From contig OZ220497.1 in assembly GCA_965116245.1 (NCBI GenBank), positions 2,542,001 through 2,606,000 of the forward strand: a DNA stretch of 64,000 nt, given 5' to 3'. Position 1 is the first letter of the stretch; the number at the start of each line of letters is the position of its first letter. Position numbers and translations under genes: made by a program. The notes under the pieces were generated by a model. It was not told the DNA's origin. It saw nothing but the letters and a program-made list of their open reading frames with translations, and made no database searches. Source of the stretch: Poriferisodalis sp965116245. Lineage in GTDB: Bacteria > Actinomycetota > Acidimicrobiia > Acidimicrobiales > Poriferisodalaceae. Shown here one piece after another: positions 51,625-59,386 of the stretch.

Positions 51625-52962
51625 GTGAGCGAGCGGGCTAGCGCCCATCGGTCCACCTTGGACTGCCCCACTCCTGACTACTACGCGTACCCGTGGGCAT
51701 CCCTGGGCTCAGCACGTCTAACCACGCAGGGCACGGCGCAACTGGAGTGGCCCGACGGCACCACCCTTGAGTGCCACCCCATGTGGCTGCGCGAGAACGC
51801 CCCAGGACGAGGCGGCATTGACCCACTGACCCGCGAATGTGAGCTGGACCCCGCACATATTGATGCCAACTTGTCGCTGGACCTGGTCTGTGCAGACGAT
51901 GGCGCGCTCAAGGTGATCTTCGAGCCTGAACAACGCGAGGCCACATTTCATCCAGGGTGGCTGCGGCACGTTGCGGACCGTCTACACCGACCTTTTGCGA
52001 CCATTCCGGCTCCGGTGCCTTGGACCGCCACACAGCGCACCGAACCCGCTACACATGATGGCCCTACCGTGCTCAGCGACGACACAGCGCTCCTAGCCAC
52101 GCTTTGTGACCTGGCGCGCTACGGACTCATCCGCCTCCAAGACTGTGGCACCGATCCGGAAACGCTGCCGCTAGTGGCGGGGCTCATAGGTGCCATGCGC
52201 GACACCAATTTCGGTCTGACTTGGCATGTTGATGTCGACATCACGCCACTCTCCCTGGCGAACACTGGCAAGCGGCTAGCACCACACACCGACCTGCCAA
52301 CACGAGAAGTGCCGCCTGGGCTGCAGTTGCTGCACTGCGTGGAGAACTCCGTAGAAGGCGGCTGGTCAACCATGGCCGATGGGCTGGCAATCGCCGAGCA
52401 TCTACGCCGCAAGGTGCCCAGCGCGTTCGAGGCGCTCACGACGCTGGAGTGGGTGTTCTTCAATCGTTCGCCCGAGCACGATCACCGCTGGCAAGGCCCA
52501 GTTATCGACACCGGCGACGGTCGGATTCCCTACACCTACCGAGCGTTCCACCCCGTGCGGGCGTTTCCGGCAATGCCAGTCGCCGACATGGAGCGGGCGT
52601 ACGCCGCACTGCGGCAGCTAAGCCAGACCGCTAGCTCAGAGCAGTTCCAGTTGCGCTACCCGTTCCGGCCCGGCGACGTGGTGGCGTTCGACAATCGGCG
52701 AGTCCTGCACGGACGCGACGCCTTTGAGCCACGCCCAGGAACACGTCGCAAGCTCATCGGTACCTACATTGACACCGACGAGTTCTACTCTCGGCTGCGT
52801 GTACTACTTCGGCGTGCCTCGGCACCGCCCGCTTCGTCGTCCAGCCACACCGCTGGCCCAGCAGCAGCCTCCCGCGAAGACGCTGCAGTCCCAAAAGCCG
52901 CGACGAGCCCAAGTCGAGCTAGAGCCAACCAGGAAACCCCTATTGATGAATCTGAGGAGTAA
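51625..52962 (+). CDS. Gamma-butyrobetaine hydroxylase-like 2-oxoglutarate dioxygenase (TauD/TfdA family)
   Basis: A 445-residue Fe(II)/2-oxoglutarate oxygenase with an N-terminal DUF971-type domain (about 30-120) and the double-stranded beta-helix core. Fe ligands are His221 and Asp223 (PHTDLP) and His362 (LHGRDAF), with the 2-oxoglutarate-binding Arg in RPGTRRKL. It probably makes L-carnitine from gamma-butyrobetaine; trimethyllysine or another betaine could also be the substrate. The N-terminal domain lacks the DNCPCxxC zinc cysteines of eukaryotic enzymes. A 45-residue Ala/Ser/Pro-rich tail is extra. It is the first gene of a three-gene operon with BKACE and carnitine-dehydrogenase-like genes. 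Confidence 0.85.
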   Translation: MSERASAHRSTLDCPTPDYYAYPWASLGSARLTTQGTAQLEWPDGTTLECHPMWLRENAPGRGGIDPLTRECELDPAHIDANLSLDLVCADDGALKVIFEPEQREATFHPGWLRHVADRLHRPFATIPAPVPWTATQRTEPATHDGPTVLSDDTALLATLCDLARYGLIRLQDCGTDPETLPLVAGLIGAMRDTNFGLTWHVDVDITPLSLANTGKRLAPHTDLPTREVPPGLQLLHCVENSVEGGWSTMADGLAIAEHLRRKVPSAFEALTTLEWVFFNRSPEHDHRWQGPVIDTGDGRIPYTYRAFHPVRAFPAMPVADMERAYAALRQLSQTASSEQFQLRYPFRPGDVVAFDNRRVLHGRDAFEPRPGTRRKLIGTYIDTDEFYSRLRVLLRRASAPPASSSSHTAGPAAASREDAAVPKAATSPSRARANQETPIDESEE

Positions 52963-52968
52963 CCGCTG

Positions 52969-53862
52969 ATGAGCGACGCTGACATCTTTATCACGTGCGC
53001 CGTGACCGGCGCGGGCGACACGGTTGGCAAGTCCGACAAGGTGCCCTATACGCCCGCGGACATTGCCCGAAACGTGATTGACGCCGCCACTGCCGGTGCA
53101 GCAATCTGCCACATTCATGTGCGCGATCCCATTACCGGCGAAGCTGGCAGAGATGTGGAGTGCTATCGCGAGGTAACCGAGCGCGTTCGCGCCTCCGGCA
53201 CCGACGTTGTTCTGAATCTCACCGCTGGAATGGGTGGTGACTTCGTGATCGGTTCGGTTGAGCAGCCGCTGCCTCCCGATCCGATGCGATCAGACATGGC
53301 GGGCGCCACTGAGCGCTTGGCGCATGTGCGAGAGCTGTTGCCCGAAATCTGCACGCTGGACTGCGGCACCATGAACTTCGGCGAAGGAAACTATGTCGCC
53401 ACCAATACCCACGACACACTGATGGAAATGGCTCGTCAGATCCAATCGCTGGGCGTGCGTCCCGAGATTGAGGCCTTTGACACCGGTCAGTTGTGGGAAG
53501 CTCGGTCGCTAGTAGAGGCCGGTGTGATTGATGCGCCGGTCATGGTGCAACTGTGTATGGGCATTCGCTGGGGTGCGCCGCCGGACTTGAACACGTTCAT
53601 GGCAATGGTCAACAACGTTCCCGACGACTGGACATTCTCGGCGTTCGCGTTAGGGCGCGATCAGTTGCGTTACGTGGCGCTCGCAGCGGTAGCGGGCGGC
53701 AATGCCAGAGTCGGCTTGGAGGACAACCTCTATCTCGAACGTGGCCGGCTGGCCACCAACGCCGAACTGACGGCCCGCGCCAAGCAAATCCTGGAAGCCA
53801 TGAACTATCGGGTAATCGGCCCCGAAGAAGTTCGCGACCGGCTCGAGCTGAATCGCCATTGA
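52969..53862 (+). CDS. BKACE (DUF849) beta-keto acid cleavage enzyme, dehydrocarnitine-cleaving type
   Basis: A 297-residue TIM-barrel beta-keto acid cleavage enzyme. Metal ligands His48 and His50 are in CHIHVRDP, and the later strand GLEDNLYLERG carries the conserved Glu. In the carnitine route (CdhC) such an enzyme takes 3-dehydrocarnitine plus acetyl-CoA to betainyl-CoA and acetoacetate; the family also includes the lysine-fermentation enzyme Kce. Context decides for carnitine here: it starts six bases after the dioxygenase stop, with GAGGAG upstream, and is followed by the dehydrogenase gene after 13 bp. Length is typical for the family. Confidence 0.88.
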   Translation: MSDADIFITCAVTGAGDTVGKSDKVPYTPADIARNVIDAATAGAAICHIHVRDPITGEAGRDVECYREVTERVRASGTDVVLNLTAGMGGDFVIGSVEQPLPPDPMRSDMAGATERLAHVRELLPEICTLDCGTMNFGEGNYVATNTHDTLMEMARQIQSLGVRPEIEAFDTGQLWEARSLVEAGVIDAPVMVQLCMGIRWGAPPDLNTFMAMVNNVPDDWTFSAFALGRDQLRYVALAAVAGGNARVGLEDNLYLERGRLATNAELTARAKQILEAMNYRVIGPEEVRDRLELNRH

Positions 53863-53875
53863 GTGAAACCACTGA

Positions 53876-54967
53876 GTGACAACGCCATTGAGTGACACAG
53901 TTACCACCGACACTTCTCTAACGGCCGAAGCCCAACTGCCAAGCCGCGTGGCAGTGGTAGGCGCAGGCGTAATCGGCGCCGCCTGGACAGCTCGCTGGGC
54001 ACTCTGTGGCGTCGATGTGGTGATTGCAGATCCATCCCCAGCAGCTTCACGCCAAGTTGAGTCCGCGCTTGAAGCGGCACGTATCGCATGGCGGCGCTTG
54101 GGTTTACTGTCCAACGATGGCGCCGACGAGCAGGTCACCGAAGGCACCGTGACCGTGGCCGAGCCAGCCGACGGAAACGAAGCCAGCCTCAAGAACAGCA
54201 TCGGGGCGGCAGCAGCCGATGCAGACCTCATCTGTGAGTGCGTACCCGAACGGCTGGAGACCAAGCAGGCGGTCTACGCCCAGATCGAAGCCGCAACCAC
54301 AATCGACACAGTCATCGCTTCGTCCACGTCGGGGATTCGCCCAACTGTGCTGCAAGAGGGCATGAGACATCCTGAGCGTCTCCTGGTGGGTCACCCCTTC
54401 AACCCCGTGTATCTGCTGCCGCTCATCGAAATCGTCGCCGGTGAGGCAACCTGCGAGCAAACCGTCGAACGGGCCACACGCTGGTTCCGTGCGGCGGGCA
54501 TGGCGCCAGTGCGGGTCCGCTGCGAGATCGATGGCTTCGTGGCTGATCGGTTGCTTGAAGCGCTGTGGCGCGAGGCTCTGTGGTTGGTGCATGACGGTGT
54601 TGCCACCGTTTCCGAGATTGACGACATCATGCGGTTGGGCTTCGGGCTTCGCTGGGCACAGATGGGTGTGTTCCAGACCTACGCCACAGCAGGCGGGAAA
54701 GGCGGTCTTCGGCACTTCATTGAGCACTTCGCCCCAACATTGGCGCTGCCCTGGACAAAGCTCAGCGATGTACCAGACATGACGCCTGAGTTCGTTCAGA
54801 CGCTCATCAATCAGGCTGACGAACAATCAGGCGGCAAATCGGTCGCTGAGCTCTGCGCGGCGCGTGATCGCAACTTGGTTGACGTGCTGTTGAGCTTGGA
54901 AGCAAACGCGTGGGGTGCGGGCCGCAGCTTGGCTACGTTGCGAAAGAAGTTGACGTCTCGCCGCTAG
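53876..54967 (+). CDS. 3-hydroxyacyl-CoA dehydrogenase family protein, L-carnitine dehydrogenase-like
   Basis: A 363-residue NAD-dependent dehydrogenase. The Rossmann motif GAGVIGAAWTARWAL is near residue 26, an internal VPERLETKQAVYAQIE and SSTSGIRPTVLQ follow, then the signature HPFNPVYLLPLIEIV and the C-terminal helical domain. This organisation without a fused thioesterase matches carnitine 3-dehydrogenase (CdhA), which oxidises L-carnitine to 3-dehydrocarnitine, the substrate of the upstream BKACE enzyme. GTG 53876 is used; TTG 53888 is an alternative, because the sequence here is a short repeat (CATTGAGTGA and variants). Third gene of the carnitine operon. Confidence 0.88.
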   Translation: MTTPLSDTVTTDTSLTAEAQLPSRVAVVGAGVIGAAWTARWALCGVDVVIADPSPAASRQVESALEAARIAWRRLGLLSNDGADEQVTEGTVTVAEPADGNEASLKNSIGAAAADADLICECVPERLETKQAVYAQIEAATTIDTVIASSTSGIRPTVLQEGMRHPERLLVGHPFNPVYLLPLIEIVAGEATCEQTVERATRWFRAAGMAPVRVRCEIDGFVADRLLEALWREALWLVHDGVATVSEIDDIMRLGFGLRWAQMGVFQTYATAGGKGGLRHFIEHFAPTLALPWTKLSDVPDMTPEFVQTLINQADEQSGGKSVAELCAARDRNLVDVLLSLEANAWGAGRSLATLRKKLTSRR

Positions 54968-55016
54968 CCCCAATCTGGCTAGCCCGCTTCCTGGCTAGCC
55001 CACTTCTAACTGACCC

Positions 55017-55108
55017 TGGTGCCCTATTCCTCAAATTGGCCCTATTGCCCGACTAGACCTATTCCTCAATCAGACCTAGTCCTCAATCGGACCTATTCCT
55101 CAATCAGA
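55017..55108. repeat. 15-bp tandem repeat (GACCTATTCCTCAAT) at ferredoxin 3' end
   Basis: Five to six degenerate 15-bp units lie between the carnitine operon and the ferredoxin gene, and the last copy overlaps the 3' end of the ferredoxin coding region (residues near VLIEE). It is an example of repeat growth abutting, and possibly replacing, a gene end. Confidence 0.6.
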
Positions 55109-55287
55109 ACGGCGTATTCGGGACAGTTTGCAGCGGCCAGTCGCGCCTTGTCCTCCATGCCGTCTGGCACCTCGCCATCGCCCGCTGCAGTGGCGTAGCC
55201 GTAGTCGTCTACATCAAACAGCTCTGGCGCCAACGAGTAACAACGGTTGTGGCCCTGGCATTTGTCGGCATCCACGCTTATCCGCAC
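55093..55287 (-). CDS. Ferredoxin, 3Fe-4S/4Fe-4S single-cluster type
   Basis: A small electron-transfer protein of about 64 residues. The cluster motif is CQGHNRC (Cys10 and Cys16 with His13 in the middle position) with a third ligand in ANCPEYA (Cys55), the pattern of actinobacterial cytochrome P450-associated [3Fe-4S] ferredoxins. GTG 55287 has GGAGG eight bases upstream and begins VRISVDADKCQGH, the family-typical start; ATG 55293 is two codons longer. No P450 gene is visible nearby. The adjacent divergent molybdoenzyme might be a partner. Longer frames reaching 55695 overlap that gene and are rejected. Confidence 0.85.
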   Translation of the reverse strand: MRISVDADKCQGHNRCYSLAPELFDVDDYGYATAAGDGEVPDGMEDKARLAAANCPEYAVLIEE

Positions 55288-55498
55288 GTGCATCCCCTCC
55301 CGTGGTTGTCTGACCGGTGAATGTTCTGATCCCCGATAGTCGGGATTCTGGGTCTTCAGCCTCAACGCGTACTGCCTTAAGGTTTGCTCACGATACCCGG
55401 CATAGACCCTTTCCGGAGCCCTAGTCTTAGGCCGTTCGGTCGCCTGCCGCCCCGAAGACGCAATGGGAGATGTCATGGGAAATGCCAAGGGAGATGTT

Positions 55499-57844
55499 AT
55501 GTCCGATGCAGATGCTCGCCTCGCAGCGCTTCGTGTCAAGCGCTCAGGCACCCCAGCCAGGGCAGCTAAGTCAAGCAGCGCCGAAGGGGACCCGACCAAG
55601 GTCTGGCACAAAACCGCTTGCGTGCTGTGCTCGAACAACTGCGGCATAGAAGTGCGGCTGGAAGGGCGCACCATCACACGCGTACGCGGCGACAAGGAAC
55701 ACCCGGCCTCAAAGGGTTACACGTGTGAGAAAGCGCTGCGTATCAACTACTACCAAAACGGTCGGGACCGGCTGACGTCTCCGCTGCGCCGCCGAGAAGA
55801 CGGCACCTTCGAAGAGGTCAGTTGGGATGTTGCGATCGCCGAAGTGGCCGAACGTCTGACCGACATCCGCGACTCCGTCGGCGGCGACAAGATCCTCTAC
55901 TACGGAGGAGGCGGGCAGGGCAACCACTTTCCGGGCGCATCGGCGCGCGGTGTGCTGCAAACGCTGGGTGTCAAGTATCGCTCGAATGCTCTGGCGCAAG
56001 AGAAAACCGGCATGTTTTGGGTGCAGGGCAAGCTCTTCGGCAAGCAAAACATCGGCGCTGTGGGCGACTTTGAGCACACGGACTGCGCTGTGTTCATCGG
56101 CAAGAACCCGTGGCAGAGCCACGGTTTCCCCGAGTCGCGCAACGAGCTGAATAAGATCCGCAACGACGACAACCGCAAGCTGGTGGTCATAGACCCAAGG
56201 GTGTCTGAGACCGCGGCGATGGCCGACTACCACCTACGCGTGCGCCCCGGCACCGACGCGTGGGCGCTAGCAGCGTTGCTCGCGATTCTGGTCGAAGAAA
56301 ACCTCACCGACGACCCATTTCTGTCCGAGCGCTGCACCGGCTGGGCGGAGCTGCGGGAGCTGATCGCGGGCACCGACATCGCGGATTGCGCCCGCAAGTG
56401 CGGAATCGGTGAGGCGGAGCTGCGCGCAGCCGCTCGCACCATGGGCGCTGCCCAGTCGTTGTCCACCGAGGAGGACCTCGGCATCGAAATGGCGCCCCAC
56501 TCAACTCTGAACAGTTGGCTACAACGATTGCTGTACTTGGTTACAGGCAACTTCGCTAAGCCCGGCGGCATGAACCTGCCATTGCGCCTCGCTCCAGTCT
56601 GCGGGCACTCAGGCGATGGCGAGACCGATCCCGTCACGGGCAGCGCTGTGCTTTCCGGACTGATTGCGTGCGCAGCGATCCCTGACTGCATTGATACTGA
56701 CCATCAGAACCGCTTCCGAGGGATGATCGTGGAGTCGGCAAATCCGCTGCACACATTGCCGGATTCGAAGCGGTTTCGTGAGGCCTTCGCCAAGCTGGAG
56801 TGCCTCGTCGTGATCGATGTGGCCATGACAGAGACAGCTCGTGCAGCCGACTATGTGCTGCCAGCCTGTTCGCAATATGAGAAGCCGGAGGCCACTTTCT
56901 TCGCTGGAGAGATGCCAGCCAACTACTTCCAGGTGCGCCACCCCATCTTGGAGCCACTAGGCGACTCGCTGCCCGAGCCCGAGATACACAAGCGACTGGT
57001 AGCAGCAATGGGCGGACGACCCGCTGGCACCGATGCCTTGGTAGCAGCAGCTCAGCAAGGACGTGAGCAGTTCATAGAGGCGCTCGGTACCGCCTTCGCT
57101 GCCGATTCCGAAGTTGGAGCCAAGCTGCCAGTCGTGCTCTACGAATCGCTGGGCTCCACTATGGGCGACATGGCACCGGCATCGATCATGTTCGGTGCCG
57201 CAATGCAGGCTTCTTTGCGATATCCAGACGAAGTTCGGGCCGCGGGCATTGATGGTGAAGGAATGGAGCTGGCCAACAATCTGTTCAACAATCTGATGGA
57301 CTCGCCATCGGGAATGATCTACAGCGTCAGCGAATACGAGCAAACATGGGATCGGATCGCGCATCTAGACGGCAGAGTGCATCTGTTCGTTGAGGAGCTA
57401 GCCGATGAGTTCCGTTCGCTGGCTACTGAAGAGCCGAGCGGCGGCCACGAGCGCTTTCCGTTCGTGCTCTCTGCTGGCGAACGTCGTTCGTCCAACGCCA
57501 ACGATGTCATTCGCGACCCACAATGGCGCAAGAAGGACAAGGGCGGCTCGCTACGAATCAGCCCGGCCGATGCCACGGCCCTGGGCGTGGTAGATGGCGA
57601 CCGCATCCGGATTGTGTCTAAACGCGGTGAGGCCGAAGCCCCCGCCGAAGTCACGGACACAGTGCTGAACGGTCACGTGACACTCCCCCACGGTTTCGGT
57701 ACCGAATATCCCGACGAATCCGGTGAGCACAAGATTCATGGCGTGGCCGTGAACGAACTCACCGACATTTACGACCGCGACCCGCTCTCGCTAACGCCGC
57801 ACCACAAGCACGTCAGAGTGAGCCTCGAACCCGTCGGCACTTAG
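55499..57844 (+). CDS. Formate dehydrogenase-like molybdopterin oxidoreductase
   Basis: A 781-residue DMSO-reductase-superfamily enzyme. The N-terminal [4Fe-4S] motif is Cys41-x2-Cys44-x3-Cys48 with Cys76, then the molybdopterin domain (RLTSPLRRREDGTFEEVSWD) and the C-terminal dinucleotide-binding domain (SLRISPADATALGVVDGDRI). In the place where formate dehydrogenases have Cys or Sec, the local sequence is SNALAQEKTGMFW, so there is no thiolate or selenolate ligand in this position. It may therefore use another substrate, such as an N- or S-oxide. ATG 55499 has AAGGGAG upstream; ATG 55463 and 55475 fall in a GGGAGATGT repeat. No twin-arginine signal is seen, so it is cytoplasmic. Confidence 0.85.
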   Translation: MSDADARLAALRVKRSGTPARAAKSSSAEGDPTKVWHKTACVLCSNNCGIEVRLEGRTITRVRGDKEHPASKGYTCEKALRINYYQNGRDRLTSPLRRREDGTFEEVSWDVAIAEVAERLTDIRDSVGGDKILYYGGGGQGNHFPGASARGVLQTLGVKYRSNALAQEKTGMFWVQGKLFGKQNIGAVGDFEHTDCAVFIGKNPWQSHGFPESRNELNKIRNDDNRKLVVIDPRVSETAAMADYHLRVRPGTDAWALAALLAILVEENLTDDPFLSERCTGWAELRELIAGTDIADCARKCGIGEAELRAAARTMGAAQSLSTEEDLGIEMAPHSTLNSWLQRLLYLVTGNFAKPGGMNLPLRLAPVCGHSGDGETDPVTGSAVLSGLIACAAIPDCIDTDHQNRFRGMIVESANPLHTLPDSKRFREAFAKLECLVVIDVAMTETARAADYVLPACSQYEKPEATFFAGEMPANYFQVRHPILEPLGDSLPEPEIHKRLVAAMGGRPAGTDALVAAAQQGREQFIEALGTAFAADSEVGAKLPVVLYESLGSTMGDMAPASIMFGAAMQASLRYPDEVRAAGIDGEGMELANNLFNNLMDSPSGMIYSVSEYEQTWDRIAHLDGRVHLFVEELADEFRSLATEEPSGGHERFPFVLSAGERRSSNANDVIRDPQWRKKDKGGSLRISPADATALGVVDGDRIRIVSKRGEAEAPAEVTDTVLNGHVTLPHGFGTEYPDESGEHKIHGVAVNELTDIYDRDPLSLTPHHKHVRVSLEPVGT

Positions 57845-57888
57845 GCGTTCGGCACATCGACCCAAGGCGTTCAACGCGTGAACACATA

Positions 57889-58014
57889 GGTGTTTGGTGT
57901 AGGAAGGCTGTTGTCTCCGCGCGCAGTTTTGCGGCGCCAGAGCCTAACCACTTCTCGACCATGGCGCCGCAACTGTTTGAAGCACGGAGATAACAGCCTT
58001 CCTACACCAAACAC
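57889..58014. repeat. 126-bp imperfect palindromic element (MITE-like)
   Basis: The outer 24 bp are nearly perfect inverted repeats (GGTGTTTGGTGTAGGAAGGC at the left end matches the complement of the right end), then a mismatched section, then an inner pair TGCGGCGCCA/TGGCGCCGCA around a 20-nt loop. It lies between two convergent genes. No target duplication is obvious. It could be a miniature inverted-repeat element or a large bidirectional terminator. Confidence 0.7.
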
Positions 58015-58034
58015 CGTGACCAGTCCCGATGTAC

Positions 58035-58790
58035 TCACGGCAACGACACATTCAACGCTGCTTGGCGATGTATTACTTGTTTTGGTCTGTGGGCACGCAC
58101 GTAGTCGGGTTGTTGCTCTAGGGCTAGGTCTAGCAGCTCTAGTCGATCTGGTGTTTGTATCCAGGGGACCGGTACGTACAACGGCAGGTCGAAGCTGCGT
58201 AGTTCATTCAGGCCCTTGTAGATTGCTTTTTGGTATGCAGCTCTTTCGGGCCAATCCATGTTGTGAGGGCCGAAACCGACACCGCAGTCCAGCAGTAGGC
58301 GCTGCTTGACACCGGACTGTCGCAAACGCTTAATGTGGTGCTCGAACCATTCTTTCATGGCTGTTACTGGGTCGCCGCTTACCCTGCTCAGGCTGCGGAA
58401 GTCTCGACCTAGCATGAACGGCAATACCACTGTTACTTCACTCTCGGCTGCCAGCTTGATCATCTCGGGCGATTGCAGCGCATCGCCCGCGTTCAGCACG
58501 GTTGCGCCCGCGTCTAGCGCTCGCCTCGCTACCTTTGGTTTGCGAGTATCGATCGCTACCTCGGCGCCCAGGGACAACAGTGCTCGCAATGGTTCTGAGA
58601 CTCGTCGCCATTCCTCGTCAGCTTTGACCGCTTCGCTGCCGGGGGTGGAACCTTCGCCGCCTAGATCGAAGTGGTTAGCGCCTTGGGCCAATAGCTCGGT
58701 TCCGCGCGACAGCGCTTCGGCGTAGCTGCTTACTACCGAGAATTCGGCCTTTGAATCCGGAGAGGCGTTGACCACGCCGAAGATCTCCAC
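58035..58790 (-). CDS. Dihydropteroate synthase-like (pterin-binding) protein
   Basis: A 251-residue TIM-barrel protein. GVVNASPDSKAEF (residues 5-17) and DLGGEGSTPGSE (42-53) correspond to the first pterin-binding segments of DHPS, and SEVTVVLPF and LLLDCGVGFG to later strands. The usual GGxST-D loops are altered: the canonical TPDSFSDGG is ASPDSKAEF here. It may be a diverged paralogue not acting in folate synthesis; a separate standard folP would be expected elsewhere. The GTG start at 58790 has a weak upstream G-rich stretch. It is followed by the thioesterase gene's upstream neighbour on the same strand, 29 bp away. Confidence 0.75.
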   Translation of the reverse strand: MEIFGVVNASPDSKAEFSVVSSYAEALSRGTELLAQGANHFDLGGEGSTPGSEAVKADEEWRRVSEPLRALLSLGAEVAIDTRKPKVARRALDAGATVLNAGDALQSPEMIKLAAESEVTVVLPFMLGRDFRSLSRVSGDPVTAMKEWFEHHIKRLRQSGVKQRLLLDCGVGFGPHNMDWPERAAYQKAIYKGLNELRSFDLPLYVPVPWIQTPDRLELLDLALEQQPDYVRAHRPKQVIHRQAALNVSLP

Positions 58791-58819
58791 GGCCGCAACC
58801 TAGCCAGGGCGTTACCTAG

Positions 58820-59386
58820 TTAGAAGCTGAGCTCCGGGTGTAGGTGCGCTTGTGGGGATGGTCTGATGCCGATGGCGCTACCGACCTGCGTCGGCAGCGG
58901 CAGATGGCGATGGGTGTCCCAGATGTCTGTTAGCCGTTGGTATGGCGCATCTGCCATTGGGCCGACACGCCGGATGGCATTGTCGATGTGCAGCGACATC
59001 ACTTCGCACGTGGCCGCCAGGTAGCCGTCGGAGGTGTGGGTCATGGCTTGGAACGCGTGAATGCGCTTGCGGTCGAAGCCCAGAAGCTGGACCGAGATTG
59101 CATAAGGCTCATTTGGCCCTATCTCACGCACGTAGGTGACATGGTTTTGAGCCGAGAACGTGGTGACGTTGCGCTCTTGGCGATGAGCGGTGCCTAAGCC
59201 GAGCAAGTCCATCCAAGGAGTTATCGCATCGTCGAACGCCACCAAGTAGTAGCCAGCGTTCATGTGGCCGTTGTGATCAATCCACTGTTCTTGGACCTGG
59301 CCGCGCAGCACCTCTACCGGTGCTGAGGTCGCCCCATCGGTCGGTCTCGTGTTCAGGGCAACGTCGCTCGGGGCACGATCGCTCAT
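58820..59386 (-). CDS. Thioesterase family protein, betainyl-CoA thioesterase (CdhB)-like
   Basis: A 188-residue hot-dog protein of the 4HBT type. The active-site segment is WIDHNGHMNAGYYLVAFD (Asp37 with NGHMN), followed by HVTYVREIGPNEP and GFDRKRIHAFQAMTH. This pattern is that of the carnitine-degradation thioesterase CdhB, which would release glycine betaine from betainyl-CoA. Its ATG overlaps the stop of the MFS gene (ATGA), and the carnitine operon lies 4 kb away on the opposite strand. The first 25 residues are a polar extension. The assignment is by motif and context; other hot-dog substrates are possible. Confidence 0.8.
   Translation of the reverse strand: MSDRAPSDVALNTRPTDGATSAPVEVLRGQVQEQWIDHNGHMNAGYYLVAFDDAITPWMDLLGLGTAHRQERNVTTFSAQNHVTYVREIGPNEPYAISVQLLGFDRKRIHAFQAMTHTSDGYLAATCEVMSLHIDNAIRRVGPMADAPYQRLTDIWDTHRHLPLPTQVGSAIGIRPSPQAHLHPELSF

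Noticed and set aside
55294..55695. N-terminal extension of the ferredoxin frame
   Set aside because: It is antisense to the molybdoenzyme 5' end, has no conservation pattern, and the family-typical ferredoxin start with Shine-Dalgarno site is at 55287.
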